A DNA stretch of 64,000 nt, from positions 49,303 to 113,302 of the forward strand of contig JAXJPR010000020.1 of assembly GCA_036311565.1 (NCBI GenBank), read 5' to 3'. This DNA is from Fimousia sp036311565. Its GTDB lineage: Bacteria > Bacillota > Clostridia > Lachnospirales > Lachnospiraceae. The notes beneath the pieces are model-generated. The model did no database searches and was not told the DNA's origin. It was given only the letters and a program-made list of their open reading frames with translations. Positions 49,736 through 58,141 of the stretch are shown one piece after another. The translations under genes were made by a program, and so were the position numbers. How positions within the stretch are numbered: position 1 is the first letter of the stretch; every line of letters begins with the position of its first letter.

Positions 49736-52651
49736 TTAGTCTGATGAACCGGAAGCAGCACTTCCTGCTTTTTCAACATTCTCTTCCAGATTTTTCTTCA
49801 CACTATCATTGTTAAAGTAATACTGATAAACATCCTTTGCCACATTGCAGGCATTTGATGATGTATAAGCAAACGGAAGAACGACCGTAACTGCGATTTC
49901 CGGATCCTTATACGGTCCATAGGAAATAAACAATGCATGATTGGGACGGCTCTTATCTTCCTGTGCAGTTCCTGTTTTTCCTGCAATTTTTACATTTTTC
50001 AGACTTGCAAAAATATCCTTATGCTCATCATACGCAACTCCATACATTCCTGTATGTACCAAATCCCAATAACTACCATCCTTTAATGTTACTTTGTTTT
50101 TTATTTCTGTTTTAAATTTCTTTACGGTCTCACCATCTTGATTTGCTATCTTGTCCATCACACTTAAATCAAAGACTGTACCACTATTTGCTAATGTAGT
50201 AGCATAATTTGCAATCTGAATCGGAGCATAGTTATTGGTTCCCTGTCCAATAGAAGAAGGTACTACATATTCATCAGAAACGTGTGGGGAAGATTCTGTT
50301 AATTCCACACCAGACTTTTTATTTAACCCTAAAAGTGTAGCATATTTACTTAGAATTTCCAACCCCTGAGTATCGTTCAATTTTCCACTTTCCGTTAATC
50401 CCAAACGATACCCAACTTCACAGAAAAAGTCATTACAAGAATGAGTCACCGCCTGTGATACTGTTTCCCAATTATGACTGCTTGGATAAATCCAACAGTT
50501 TACCGATGGACTAATTTTGTCAAATACACCATCACATTTTACTGATGTTCCTGATGAAATTATACCTTCATTTAATCCTGCAATAGCAACCAATGGCTTG
50601 AAGGTTGATCCTGGTGCTGTATTATGGTTCAATGCCTGATTATATAATGGTCTTGAATCATTACTAACTAACTGACTATAATAGTCACCATCGATTCCAT
50701 TGGCAAGACGATTACTGTCATAACTTGGATAACTAACTAATGCCTTAATTTTTCCGGTTTTCGTATCTGTAATGATAATAGAACCTGAACAAGGATCCAG
50801 GCCTAACTGTGCAGGTGTAATCTCTCTATTTGAGATTTTATCTCTCATAAAAGAGTATGCACTCATACCACCAGACACTAATCCTTCGTAATCAGATTTG
50901 TCTTTCTTTTTGTCCAAAACATCCTGCTCATATAACAGACGACATACCGATGTTCCTGATAATTCACCTGATTTTATCATATATTCACATATTAGTGTGT
51001 CGAAACTTGTATCATCGTTTAAGCTTTCAATGACATAATTCGCCAATGCTTCAAAAATTTCATCTGTATTATAATAAGTAGATTCCATTTTAAAACTAGA
51101 AGTATCGATCCATTCCTGATTAATTGCATAACGTAGGAATTCACCTAAACTGATTTTTCCTTTTTTCCATTTTTTGTACACACTGTCTTTCGTATCAATG
51201 GAACTACTTAGTAAAATTTTCTCATCAGATAGTTTATCATATACATATTCTGCATATGCCTGTTTTTCATCTGAAAGATCCTCATGAGGTGTTGTACTAT
51301 TCAATAAATCCTCTTTCAACGTTTTTAGTTGTTTTGCTTCATATTTCGATATTTTTTTATAAACATTTTTTTCATAATCGGTAGCATCATCATCATTTAA
51401 TTCTGAAATATCGATTACTTTGTTTTTGATTAAAGAATAGTACACATCTTTAATTGGAATCTTTTTATTATCACTGCTTGTACCTGTAGAATCACTGCTT
51501 GTTATTTTAGAGAGAACAACTCCTGCAAGCTTACTTTCTAATAAATCATAGCAGTATTGCTGCAAATCAGCATCGATACTAAGTGTAATATCATTTCCTG
51601 TTCCAACTTCTTCTTCATCAGTCACTTCCAAAACTTTTCCTATCTTATCTACTAACATCGTCTCACTTCCACTGTTTCCATGAAGATAAGATTCATATTC
51701 TTTTTCAATTCCTGACTTTCCTACAATATCATTGGCTGTATAATAGTCCTTATCATCTTCATCTTTGCCTTCATTTAATTCTTCTAATTCAGATTCAGAA
51801 GCTACCCCTGTGTAGCCGACTACGTGTGCAATAGCCTCACTGTTATTATACACTCGTAATGATTCTTCAGAAACATCGATTCCAATCAATTCATCGCTAG
51901 CTTCCTCAATTGCTGCAATGCTTTCATCACTGACTTCACTGGCAATGGTCACTTTCATATACTGGGAAAATCTGCTTAAGTACACATTATAACGGACCGC
52001 CATAATTTTTAACGCATCTTTTTCAGAATATTCATCGGAGATTCCAAACATTTCTCCCACTCCGGTACCTCCGGTTCCATCTTTAAAATACTGGTACATT
52101 TCTTCTGCGGTGGCATTCAACTGTTTTTCCCGCTCAGCCAGTTCTTCTTTTGATAACTCTGAGGTATCACTTCCAAGTCCATATGCATTTCTTTTAAACG
52201 TTTCTAATTCAGATCCGGAAACGGTAAATTCAAAATCTCCGTCCCCTACACGTTTAATTGGGAAGTCCGTAGTAATTTCATCATTATTTTTTTCTAATAT
52301 TTTAATTACCTGATAAATTACTTTATTTTTCTCTTCATTTTCCGTTGTACCATTTTCCTGTGCTAAAGTTTCAAATGCGGTATCATTCTGAAACGTGACT
52401 GTATAAGCAAGTTTGTTATATGCCAGCAATTTCCCATTACAATCATAAATATTTCCACGAATACCATTCTTTGTGATTGTTTTTTGTATTTTATACGTAA
52501 AATTTTCCATGTGTTCTTCTCCTTCAATAATCTGAAGAACAAATAGACGATAAATAAGCATTCCAAATAAAATAAAACTAAAAATCACTAATACAAGAGG
52601 CCGATTATTTTCCACAAAATCCAAAAAACCATCTTTTAGTTTTCTTTTCAT
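49736..52651 (-). CDS. mrdA: Penicillin-binding protein 2 (class B, with a 245-residue insertion)
   Basis: Elongasome transpeptidase, 971 residues, versus about 630-700 for typical PBP2. An N-terminal membrane helix (LVLVIFSFILFGMLIYRLF) and dimerisation/pedestal domain (with RGNIYDCNGKLLA) are followed by the transpeptidase domain with SxxK at 682 (PGSTFKPLVA), SCN (HSCNDFFCE) and KTG (AGKTGTAQED). A largely hydrophilic, helix-rich, Lys/Glu/Ser-rich segment at about 375-618 is inserted at the start of the transpeptidase domain, between SIDADLQQYC and GSIIITDTKTG. Similar long forms occur in Lachnospiraceae. The ATG overlaps the mreD stop. Confidence 0.93.
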   Translation of the reverse strand: MKRKLKDGFLDFVENNRPLVLVIFSFILFGMLIYRLFVLQIIEGEEHMENFTYKIQKTITKNGIRGNIYDCNGKLLAYNKLAYTVTFQNDTAFETLAQENGTTENEEKNKVIYQVIKILEKNNDEITTDFPIKRVGDGDFEFTVSGSELETFKRNAYGLGSDTSELSKEELAEREKQLNATAEEMYQYFKDGTGGTGVGEMFGISDEYSEKDALKIMAVRYNVYLSRFSQYMKVTIASEVSDESIAAIEEASDELIGIDVSEESLRVYNNSEAIAHVVGYTGVASESELEELNEGKDEDDKDYYTANDIVGKSGIEKEYESYLHGNSGSETMLVDKIGKVLEVTDEEEVGTGNDITLSIDADLQQYCYDLLESKLAGVVLSKITSSDSTGTSSDNKKIPIKDVYYSLIKNKVIDISELNDDDATDYEKNVYKKISKYEAKQLKTLKEDLLNSTTPHEDLSDEKQAYAEYVYDKLSDEKILLSSSIDTKDSVYKKWKKGKISLGEFLRYAINQEWIDTSSFKMESTYYNTDEIFEALANYVIESLNDDTSFDTLICEYMIKSGELSGTSVCRLLYEQDVLDKKKDKSDYEGLVSGGMSAYSFMRDKISNREITPAQLGLDPCSGSIIITDTKTGKIKALVSYPSYDSNRLANGIDGDYYSQLVSNDSRPLYNQALNHNTAPGSTFKPLVAIAGLNEGIISSGTSVKCDGVFDKISPSVNCWIYPSSHNWETVSQAVTHSCNDFFCEVGYRLGLTESGKLNDTQGLEILSKYATLLGLNKKSGVELTESSPHVSDEYVVPSSIGQGTNNYAPIQIANYATTLANSGTVFDLSVMDKIANQDGETVKKFKTEIKNKVTLKDGSYWDLVHTGMYGVAYDEHKDIFASLKNVKIAGKTGTAQEDKSRPNHALFISYGPYKDPEIAVTVVLPFAYTSSNACNVAKDVYQYYFNNDSVKKNLEENVEKAGSAASGSSD

Positions 52652-53163
52652 TAAATCACACCTCTTTTCTCTCGTTCATCCAATTTACTTAAGATTAGTA
52701 ACAATACCCAATAAACCAATATTGCTACAATCGCTGTGTAAAGAGCTTCCGGAATAATCAACTTACCCAGAAAATACCAAAATCCCAGTCTTCCCCTCAA
52801 TAAGAAAAAGAAGAAATAAATGAGCAGATCATATACTAGCGCATTGATTGCCAAAACAGCAAATGGCAATATAAAATCATCTTCATAATAAATCTTATGA
52901 ATAAATCCATTAATATAACCAATAACAACATAGAGCAGCGCATACTGCCCAAGTACATTACCATAAAATATGTCAATTAATAATCCGCAGAAAAATCCTA
53001 TTGGAACTGCTTCTTTTCTTCCTCTCATCATTGCTATGCAGACAACAAAAATCAACATAACATTCGGTGTTGTATCCGCTAATTTTAAAAATTCAAATAC
53101 TGATGTCTGCAATAAAAAACTGATAATAATTCCAATTGTATAAATAATTCCTCTTACTACCAT
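52651..53163 (-). CDS. mreD: Rod shape-determining protein MreD
   Basis: Small membrane protein of the elongasome, 170 residues with five or six hydrophobic helices (for example IGIIISFLLQTSVFEFL and VMLIFVVCIAMMRG). The family is poorly conserved, so the call rests on membrane topology, the RKEAVPIGFFCGLLIDIFYG segment and the position between mreC and the PBP2 gene. AAGGA lies before the ATG, and the stop overlaps the PBP2 start (TAATG). Confidence 0.9.
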   Translation of the reverse strand: MVVRGIIYTIGIIISFLLQTSVFEFLKLADTTPNVMLIFVVCIAMMRGRKEAVPIGFFCGLLIDIFYGNVLGQYALLYVVIGYINGFIHKIYYEDDFILPFAVLAINALVYDLLIYFFFFLLRGRLGFWYFLGKLIIPEALYTAIVAILVYWVLLLILSKLDEREKRGVI

Positions 53164-53169
53164 TTTTAA

Positions 53170-54039
53170 CTATTCCTTTATGCTTTCATCTAATACAACA
53201 GTTTCTTTAACCTCTTTTATTACCAGGACCTCTTTTAAATGCTGAAAATCAACGATCGGCTCAATTCTGGCTGTCTTAGTCAATCCACCCTCATTTTTCT
53301 CGACTTTTGTTACTGTTCCAATAGTAATTCCTTCCATAAATTTAGAACTGATATTGGATGTTACTAATTCATCCCCTTTTTTTATTTTAGAATTTTTGTC
53401 CAGATATACTACTTCCAGATAACCTTTGTTCATGGTTTCGGTACTTCCTTTTACAATACAATTATCCTGAGTAGATAAGACCATAGCACTGACCATACTG
53501 GTATCATTGATAATCGAACGAACTTTTGAATAATGATCACTCACTTCATAGACAATTCCTACTAGTCCATTGCCTGCAATCACATTCATATCTTTTTTAA
53601 TTCCGTCCTTGCTTCCTTTATCAATTACAAAAATATCGAACCAGTTTCCAGTTCCTTTACTAATAACATTGGCACCAGTCTTTTCGTAATCAGAATATTT
53701 TTTATCTAATTTATATAATTCTTCCAGTCTCTGTAATTTATAGGTATCCTGAGAAAGATTCTGATTTTCCATTTTTAACGCTGATACAAGTGCTGTAAGT
53801 TCTTCATTTTCTTTACGAAGTTCTTCATTTTCCTCTTTTGCATTTTTCCAGTCTACTAATCCATTTCCTACTAAATTAATTCCTTTCTGCATCGGTACAA
53901 TGGTCACTCCGGCAATTTTCGAAATGAAAGAAACTTTATCTGCAGCAACAGTGCTGACTGCCATTAATAGAACACAAATAGAAACAAATATACACAATAT
54001 ATGCTTTGCACTTAATTCTTTCCTTCTCTTATACTTCAT
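53170..54039 (-). CDS. mreC: Rod shape-determining protein MreC
   Basis: Elongasome scaffold, 289 residues. One N-terminal membrane helix (ILCIFVSICVLLMAVSTV), a coiled coil at about 70-110 (ENEELRKENEELTALVSAL), and a beta-barrel domain with VISKGTGNWFDIFVIDKGSKD and GLVGIVYEVSDHYSKV characteristic of MreC. GGAAAGAGA precedes the ATG. It follows the MreB-like gene by 9 bases. Confidence 0.95.
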   Translation of the reverse strand: MKYKRRKELSAKHILCIFVSICVLLMAVSTVAADKVSFISKIAGVTIVPMQKGINLVGNGLVDWKNAKEENEELRKENEELTALVSALKMENQNLSQDTYKLQRLEELYKLDKKYSDYEKTGANVISKGTGNWFDIFVIDKGSKDGIKKDMNVIAGNGLVGIVYEVSDHYSKVRSIINDTSMVSAMVLSTQDNCIVKGSTETMNKGYLEVVYLDKNSKIKKGDELVTSNISSKFMEGITIGTVTKVEKNEGGLTKTARIEPIVDFQHLKEVLVIKEVKETVVLDESIKE

Positions 54040-54048
54040 TCTCTTTCC

Positions 54049-55005
54049 TCACTCAATTTTTCTATCTTTGGTTATCCACTGTCTCATTCCCAATATTGCA
54101 GCATCCTCTTTATATTTTGCATTCCATACCGGAATTCCAAGTTCTTTTTCCAGATATGACGCCATCCCTTTGGACTTTGCTCCTCCTCCGGCCAGACAGA
54201 TGCCTTGTTTAATCAAATCAGCTGCCGCAGCTCCGGGAAGCTTTTCAATCAATTCTTTGATACTGTCTTCCGTCATTTCAAAAAATTCTTCGAAAAGTTC
54301 CCCAATCCATAAAACGTTTGCTTTTATCTCGATTGGCAGCCCCGTTGTCAAATCAAGTCCCTTGATTACCTGAATTTCCTCTGGTTCTAACTTCAAACGC
54401 TGCCCACTTCTTCTGCCAATTTGAATCTGATATTTCTTTTTCACCTGTAATGCAATCATGCCATCTAACCACTGACTTCCAATCCCAAATGTTTTACTGG
54501 CGATGATGCCTTCTGATGCGACTACCGCAATTTCCGTAGTATGACTTCCCACATCCACAATCGCCTTTGCAGCGGGACTTTCCAGTTTCATTCCCGCACC
54601 TGCTGCAACAGCCAGCGGACGTTTTAGCAGATGCACATGCTGTCTCTTTACTTTTGTTTCAAGAAACACTTCTTCATATGCTCTCTGCTCAATTTGTGAT
54701 ATTTGACCTGGCACTGCTAAATAAACATCATCATTTCTTCCAATTCGATACTTCTGTACAAATAAAGCCGCCAATATTTTTAAGGACGCCAGATCATAAA
54801 TTTTTCCTTCCTGTACTGGCATTACCACCCGGTATCCTTCCGGTGCTTTTTCATAATACTCATAAGCTTCATTACCAAAACAGACCAGTCTTCCTTTCGC
54901 CATATCTAATACAAGCATTGTTTTTTCATGAAAAATTTCCTGATTTCTTCCACAAATTTTTGTCTCATAACTACCAAAATCAAATCCTGCACATCGTTGT
55001 CTCAT
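54049..55005 (-). CDS. mreB: Divergent MreB-family actin-like protein
   Basis: Actin-fold ATPase expected to guide lateral wall synthesis. Phosphate loop 1 is FDFGSYETKI (canonical DLGTANTLV), phosphate loop 2 is VDVGSHTTEIAVV, and the adenosine motif is LAGGGAKSKGMASYL. At 318 residues it is slightly short, and its motifs depart more than usual from canonical MreB. The operon position before mreC and mreD supports the assignment. GGAGGA points to the ATG at 55005. The frame to 55020 begins in that site. A diverged paralogue with another canonical MreB elsewhere in the genome is an alternative. Confidence 0.85.
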   Translation of the reverse strand: MRQRCAGFDFGSYETKICGRNQEIFHEKTMLVLDMAKGRLVCFGNEAYEYYEKAPEGYRVVMPVQEGKIYDLASLKILAALFVQKYRIGRNDDVYLAVPGQISQIEQRAYEEVFLETKVKRQHVHLLKRPLAVAAGAGMKLESPAAKAIVDVGSHTTEIAVVASEGIIASKTFGIGSQWLDGMIALQVKKKYQIQIGRRSGQRLKLEPEEIQVIKGLDLTTGLPIEIKANVLWIGELFEEFFEMTEDSIKELIEKLPGAAAADLIKQGICLAGGGAKSKGMASYLEKELGIPVWNAKYKEDAAILGMRQWITKDRKIE

Positions 55006-55026
55006 AAAGCATTCCTCCATGTTTTG

Positions 55027-55722
55027 TTACAGAAGGTTCTGCTCCCTGAAACTTACATAACAACAGTCACCAATAATGATGTGGTCAAGGACCGGTATTC
55101 CCAGTAATTCGCCTGCCTCTTTCATCACTTTTGTTGTCTGAATATCCTGACTACTGGGAGTAGGGTCTCCAGACGGATGATTATGAAGTAAAATCACATA
55201 AACTGCCTCATACTTTATTGCTTCTAAAAAAATTTCTCTTGTAGACGCCAGGGAAGCATTGACTGTACCTTCTGAAATAATGATTTCTTTGATAGCTTTA
55301 TTCTTCCCATCTAAAAGAATTAGAATCATTTTCTCTCTTTTTTCATGACGTAACTGCTCCATATAGTATTCGGCAATGGCTCTTGGAGACTGAAAAGATA
55401 ATCTTTCTTTCCTTTGCATCTTTGTCAATCGTTTTGCCAGTTCTGCAATTGCCAAAAGTTCAACTGCTTTTACCGTTCCAATACCAGTAATCTTCATTAA
55501 TTCTTCTTTTGTCGTATAAAACAGTCCCAAAAGTCCCTGATATTCTGATTTGTGATTCAAAATCTGATGAGCCAGTTCAATGGAACTTTTATTTTTGCTT
55601 CCCGTTCTTATGATAACTGCCAAAAGTTCGGCATCTGACAAACGTTCCACTCCCTGTTCCATCGCTTTTTCATATGGCCGCTCAGATATTGGCCATTCTT
55701 TGACTGTTCCATTCCTTTTCAT
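55027..55722 (-). CDS. radC: RadC/JAB-domain DNA repair-associated protein
   Basis: A 231-residue RadC-family protein. The N-terminal helix-hairpin-helix (TTKEELMKITGIGTVKAVEL) precedes a JAB/MPN-type metalloprotease-like domain with HNHPSGDPTPSSQD, the metal-ligand motif. The biochemical role is unsettled despite the name. AAGGAG lies 8 bases before the ATG at 55722, and the longer frame to 55752 is rejected. It is the first gene of the radC-mreBCD-PBP2-minCDE-rodA run, as in Bacillus. No clear -35/-10 pair was found in the 142-base gap upstream. Confidence 0.93.
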   Translation of the reverse strand: MKRNGTVKEWPISERPYEKAMEQGVERLSDAELLAVIIRTGSKNKSSIELAHQILNHKSEYQGLLGLFYTTKEELMKITGIGTVKAVELLAIAELAKRLTKMQRKERLSFQSPRAIAEYYMEQLRHEKREKMILILLDGKNKAIKEIIISEGTVNASLASTREIFLEAIKYEAVYVILLHNHPSGDPTPSSQDIQTTKVMKEAGELLGIPVLDHIIIGDCCYVSFREQNLL

Positions 55723-55864
55723 AATTATGACTCCTTTCGCTTCGCAGGACACCAGGTTTTTTCCCTTAGCAAAAGGAAATTACAAAACTCCTCTTTCTAA
55801 TCTTACCACATGAAATTGGCATTGTATACAAAGTTAATCTTTAACTTTCTTAATTTTTTCTTAT

Positions 55865-57142
55865 TCAAAGCTGAATCAAATCTTTATCCACAATCTGCTG
55901 CAGAGATTTCATAATTCCTAATTTTGCGTGATAATAGGTAAGCCCTCCCTGGAAATAAACTGCATACGGAGGTTTAATTGGTGCATCTGCACTTAATTCA
56001 ATGGATGATCCTGATACAAAAGCTCCCGCTGCCATAATAACATCACTGTCATATCCCGGCATCGGCCAAGGTTCAGGAACTACATGGGAATCTACCGGTG
56101 CAGCTGCCTGAATTCCTTCACAAAAAGCAATCACCATATCCTTATTTCCAAATTCCACAGCCTGAATAATGTCATGGCGGGACTCTTTTCCATTCGGTAC
56201 TACTTTAAATCCAAGTTTTTCATAAATATTTGCAGCAAAAATGGCTCCCTTTACAGCTGCATTTACAACCGTTGGGGCAAGAAATAATCCTTGAATAAAC
56301 TTTTCATTCACTCCTAAGGTTGCCCCTACTTCTTTTCCAAGACCTGGTGTTGTAAGACGATAGGATGCATTTTCCACACATTCCTTCGTTCCACAGATAT
56401 ATCCTCCGATTGGTGCCAGTCCTCCTCCTGGATTCTTAATCAAAGATCCTACTACCATATCTGCTCCTACATCACTCGGTTCTAATTCCTCAACAAATTC
56501 CCCATAACAATTATCTACCATACAGATTACTTCTGGTTTAATAGATTTCACAAATGCAATTAGTTCTTTGATCCTTGCAATTGACAATGTTGGTCGTGTT
56601 GCATAACCTTTTGAACGCTGAATTGTTACTAATTTGGTTCTTTCATTGATTGCATTTTTGATTCCTTCAAAATCAAAGGAACCGTCTTCTAATAAATCTA
56701 CTTGTGCATAAGTCACTCCATATTCCGCCAAAGAACCTTTAGATGGACGGATTCCAATGACCTCTTCCAAAGTATCATAAGGTTTTCCTACTGGAGATAA
56801 AATTTCATCACCTGGACGCACATTAGAAGCAAGCGCAATCCCAAGCGCATGGGTACCACAAGTAATCTGAGGTCTTACAAGAGCATCTTCTGTATGAAAT
56901 ACATCCGCATAAATCGCTTCTAGCGCTTCTCTCCCGATGTCGTTGTAACCGTACCCGGTCGTTGCTCCTAAATGCGCTTCGCTTAGTTTATTTTTTTGCA
57001 TTGCCTTTATTACTTTTAATTGATTGTATTCCGTAGTCTGGTCAATTTTTTCAAAACGTTCCTTTAATCCTGCTTCTATTTCCATACAAAATTCATAAAC
57101 ATTTTCGCTAATGCCCAGTTCTTTATAATATTGCTTTAACAT
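55865..57142 (-). CDS. Methionine gamma-lyase family protein (YnbB/aluminium resistance type)
   Basis: PLP-dependent enzyme of the aluminium-resistance/YnbB family, 425 residues. The PLP lysine is in TIQRSKGYATRP, and the cofactor Asp is in MVDNCYGEFVEE. The N-terminal segment SEAHLGATTGYGYNDIGR and QITCGTHALGIALA are family markers. The substrate is not established; a C-S lyase reaction is suggested by the family name. It overlaps the miaA end by 7 bases, a pairing typical of Firmicutes. Confidence 0.9.
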   Translation of the reverse strand: MLKQYYKELGISENVYEFCMEIEAGLKERFEKIDQTTEYNQLKVIKAMQKNKLSEAHLGATTGYGYNDIGREALEAIYADVFHTEDALVRPQITCGTHALGIALASNVRPGDEILSPVGKPYDTLEEVIGIRPSKGSLAEYGVTYAQVDLLEDGSFDFEGIKNAINERTKLVTIQRSKGYATRPTLSIARIKELIAFVKSIKPEVICMVDNCYGEFVEELEPSDVGADMVVGSLIKNPGGGLAPIGGYICGTKECVENASYRLTTPGLGKEVGATLGVNEKFIQGLFLAPTVVNAAVKGAIFAANIYEKLGFKVVPNGKESRHDIIQAVEFGNKDMVIAFCEGIQAAAPVDSHVVPEPWPMPGYDSDVIMAAGAFVSGSSIELSADAPIKPPYAVYFQGGLTYYHAKLGIMKSLQQIVDKDLIQL

Positions 57143-58077
57143 AATATTCCTCGTTTCTTCATAATTACAAGCATATCATTCAGAATTTCATCTTCATCCT
57201 TATATGCCTGTTTTTCTATCATAATCACATCCCGCTCTCTGCCAAACCATGTCAGCTGTCTTTTTGCGAAATGTCTGGTATCCCGCTTTAGTAAATAAAT
57301 CGCTTCTTCTAATGAGATTTCTCCATCCAAATAACTTAGTATTTCCTTATAACCAAGCCCCTGCATTGACACAAGGCTTCTGTCATATCCTTCTTCTTTC
57401 AGATGAGTCACTTCTTCTACCAGTCCTTGCGCAACCATCAAATCTACCCTTTTATTGATTCGTTCATACAAGATATCCCTTTTTTGCGTCAAGACAAAAT
57501 ACGCAAACTGATACGGAGATGTTCTCTGCCGTTCCCGTTCATTATGAGCAGAAATTGGCTCTCCTGTTTCTTTATAATATTCCAATGCACGGATTACTCT
57601 TTTTACATTATTTTGATGAATTGTTCTGGCACTTTGTGGATCCACTTCTTTTAATTTCTCGTGTAAGGCTTGATTACCATACTCCGCTGCAAATGCCTCT
57701 AACTTTTTCCGGTATGTTTCATCTTTTTGGGTATCCGTAAATTGTATATCATAAAGTAATGCCTGAATATAAAATCCAGTGCCTCCAACGATAATCGGAA
57801 TCTGCCCTTTGGCATAGATTTGTTTTAGCGCTTCTTCCGCCATCTGCTTAAACCGGGCAACATTAAATTCTTCTTTGGGATCCAGGATATCTATCAGATA
57901 ATGATCCACACCATTCATTTCTTCTGGCATGATTTTTGCTGTGCCAATATCCATCTTTTTATAAACCTGCATAGAATCGGCTGAAATAACAGCTCCATTC
58001 ACCGCTTTTGCTAACGAAATGGAAAGATTGGTTTTTCCAGCAGCCGTTGGGCCTGTTAAAATAATCATTGGTTTCAT
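57136..58077 (-). CDS. miaA: tRNA dimethylallyltransferase MiaA
   Basis: Adds dimethylallyl to A37 of tRNAs reading UNN codons; MiaB then methylthiolates the same base, and its gene begins this run. The P-loop GPTAAGKTNLSI lies at residues 8-19, followed by ISADSMQVYKKMDIGTAK and PIIVGGTGFYIQALLY. GLGYKEI and the C-terminal RQLTWFGRE motif are present. The length of 313 is normal. GGTGGGAAG precedes the ATG. It is placed between mutL and the gamma-lyase gene. Confidence 0.97.
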   Translation of the reverse strand: MKPMIILTGPTAAGKTNLSISLAKAVNGAVISADSMQVYKKMDIGTAKIMPEEMNGVDHYLIDILDPKEEFNVARFKQMAEEALKQIYAKGQIPIIVGGTGFYIQALLYDIQFTDTQKDETYRKKLEAFAAEYGNQALHEKLKEVDPQSARTIHQNNVKRVIRALEYYKETGEPISAHNERERQRTSPYQFAYFVLTQKRDILYERINKRVDLMVAQGLVEEVTHLKEEGYDRSLVSMQGLGYKEILSYLDGEISLEEAIYLLKRDTRHFAKRQLTWFGRERDVIMIEKQAYKDEDEILNDMLVIMKKRGILC

Positions 58078-58141
58078 ATTCTTCCCACCTTTCTACTTTA
58101 AATTCGTACTTTAAGCAACCAGATGCTGTCACCTGGCCAAA

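Noticed and set aside
55753..55864. Promoter for radC in the gap after the gamma-lyase gene
   Set aside because: Several AT-rich candidates but none with both boxes at proper spacing; a small AAAGTTA/TAACTTT hairpin lacks a U-tract.
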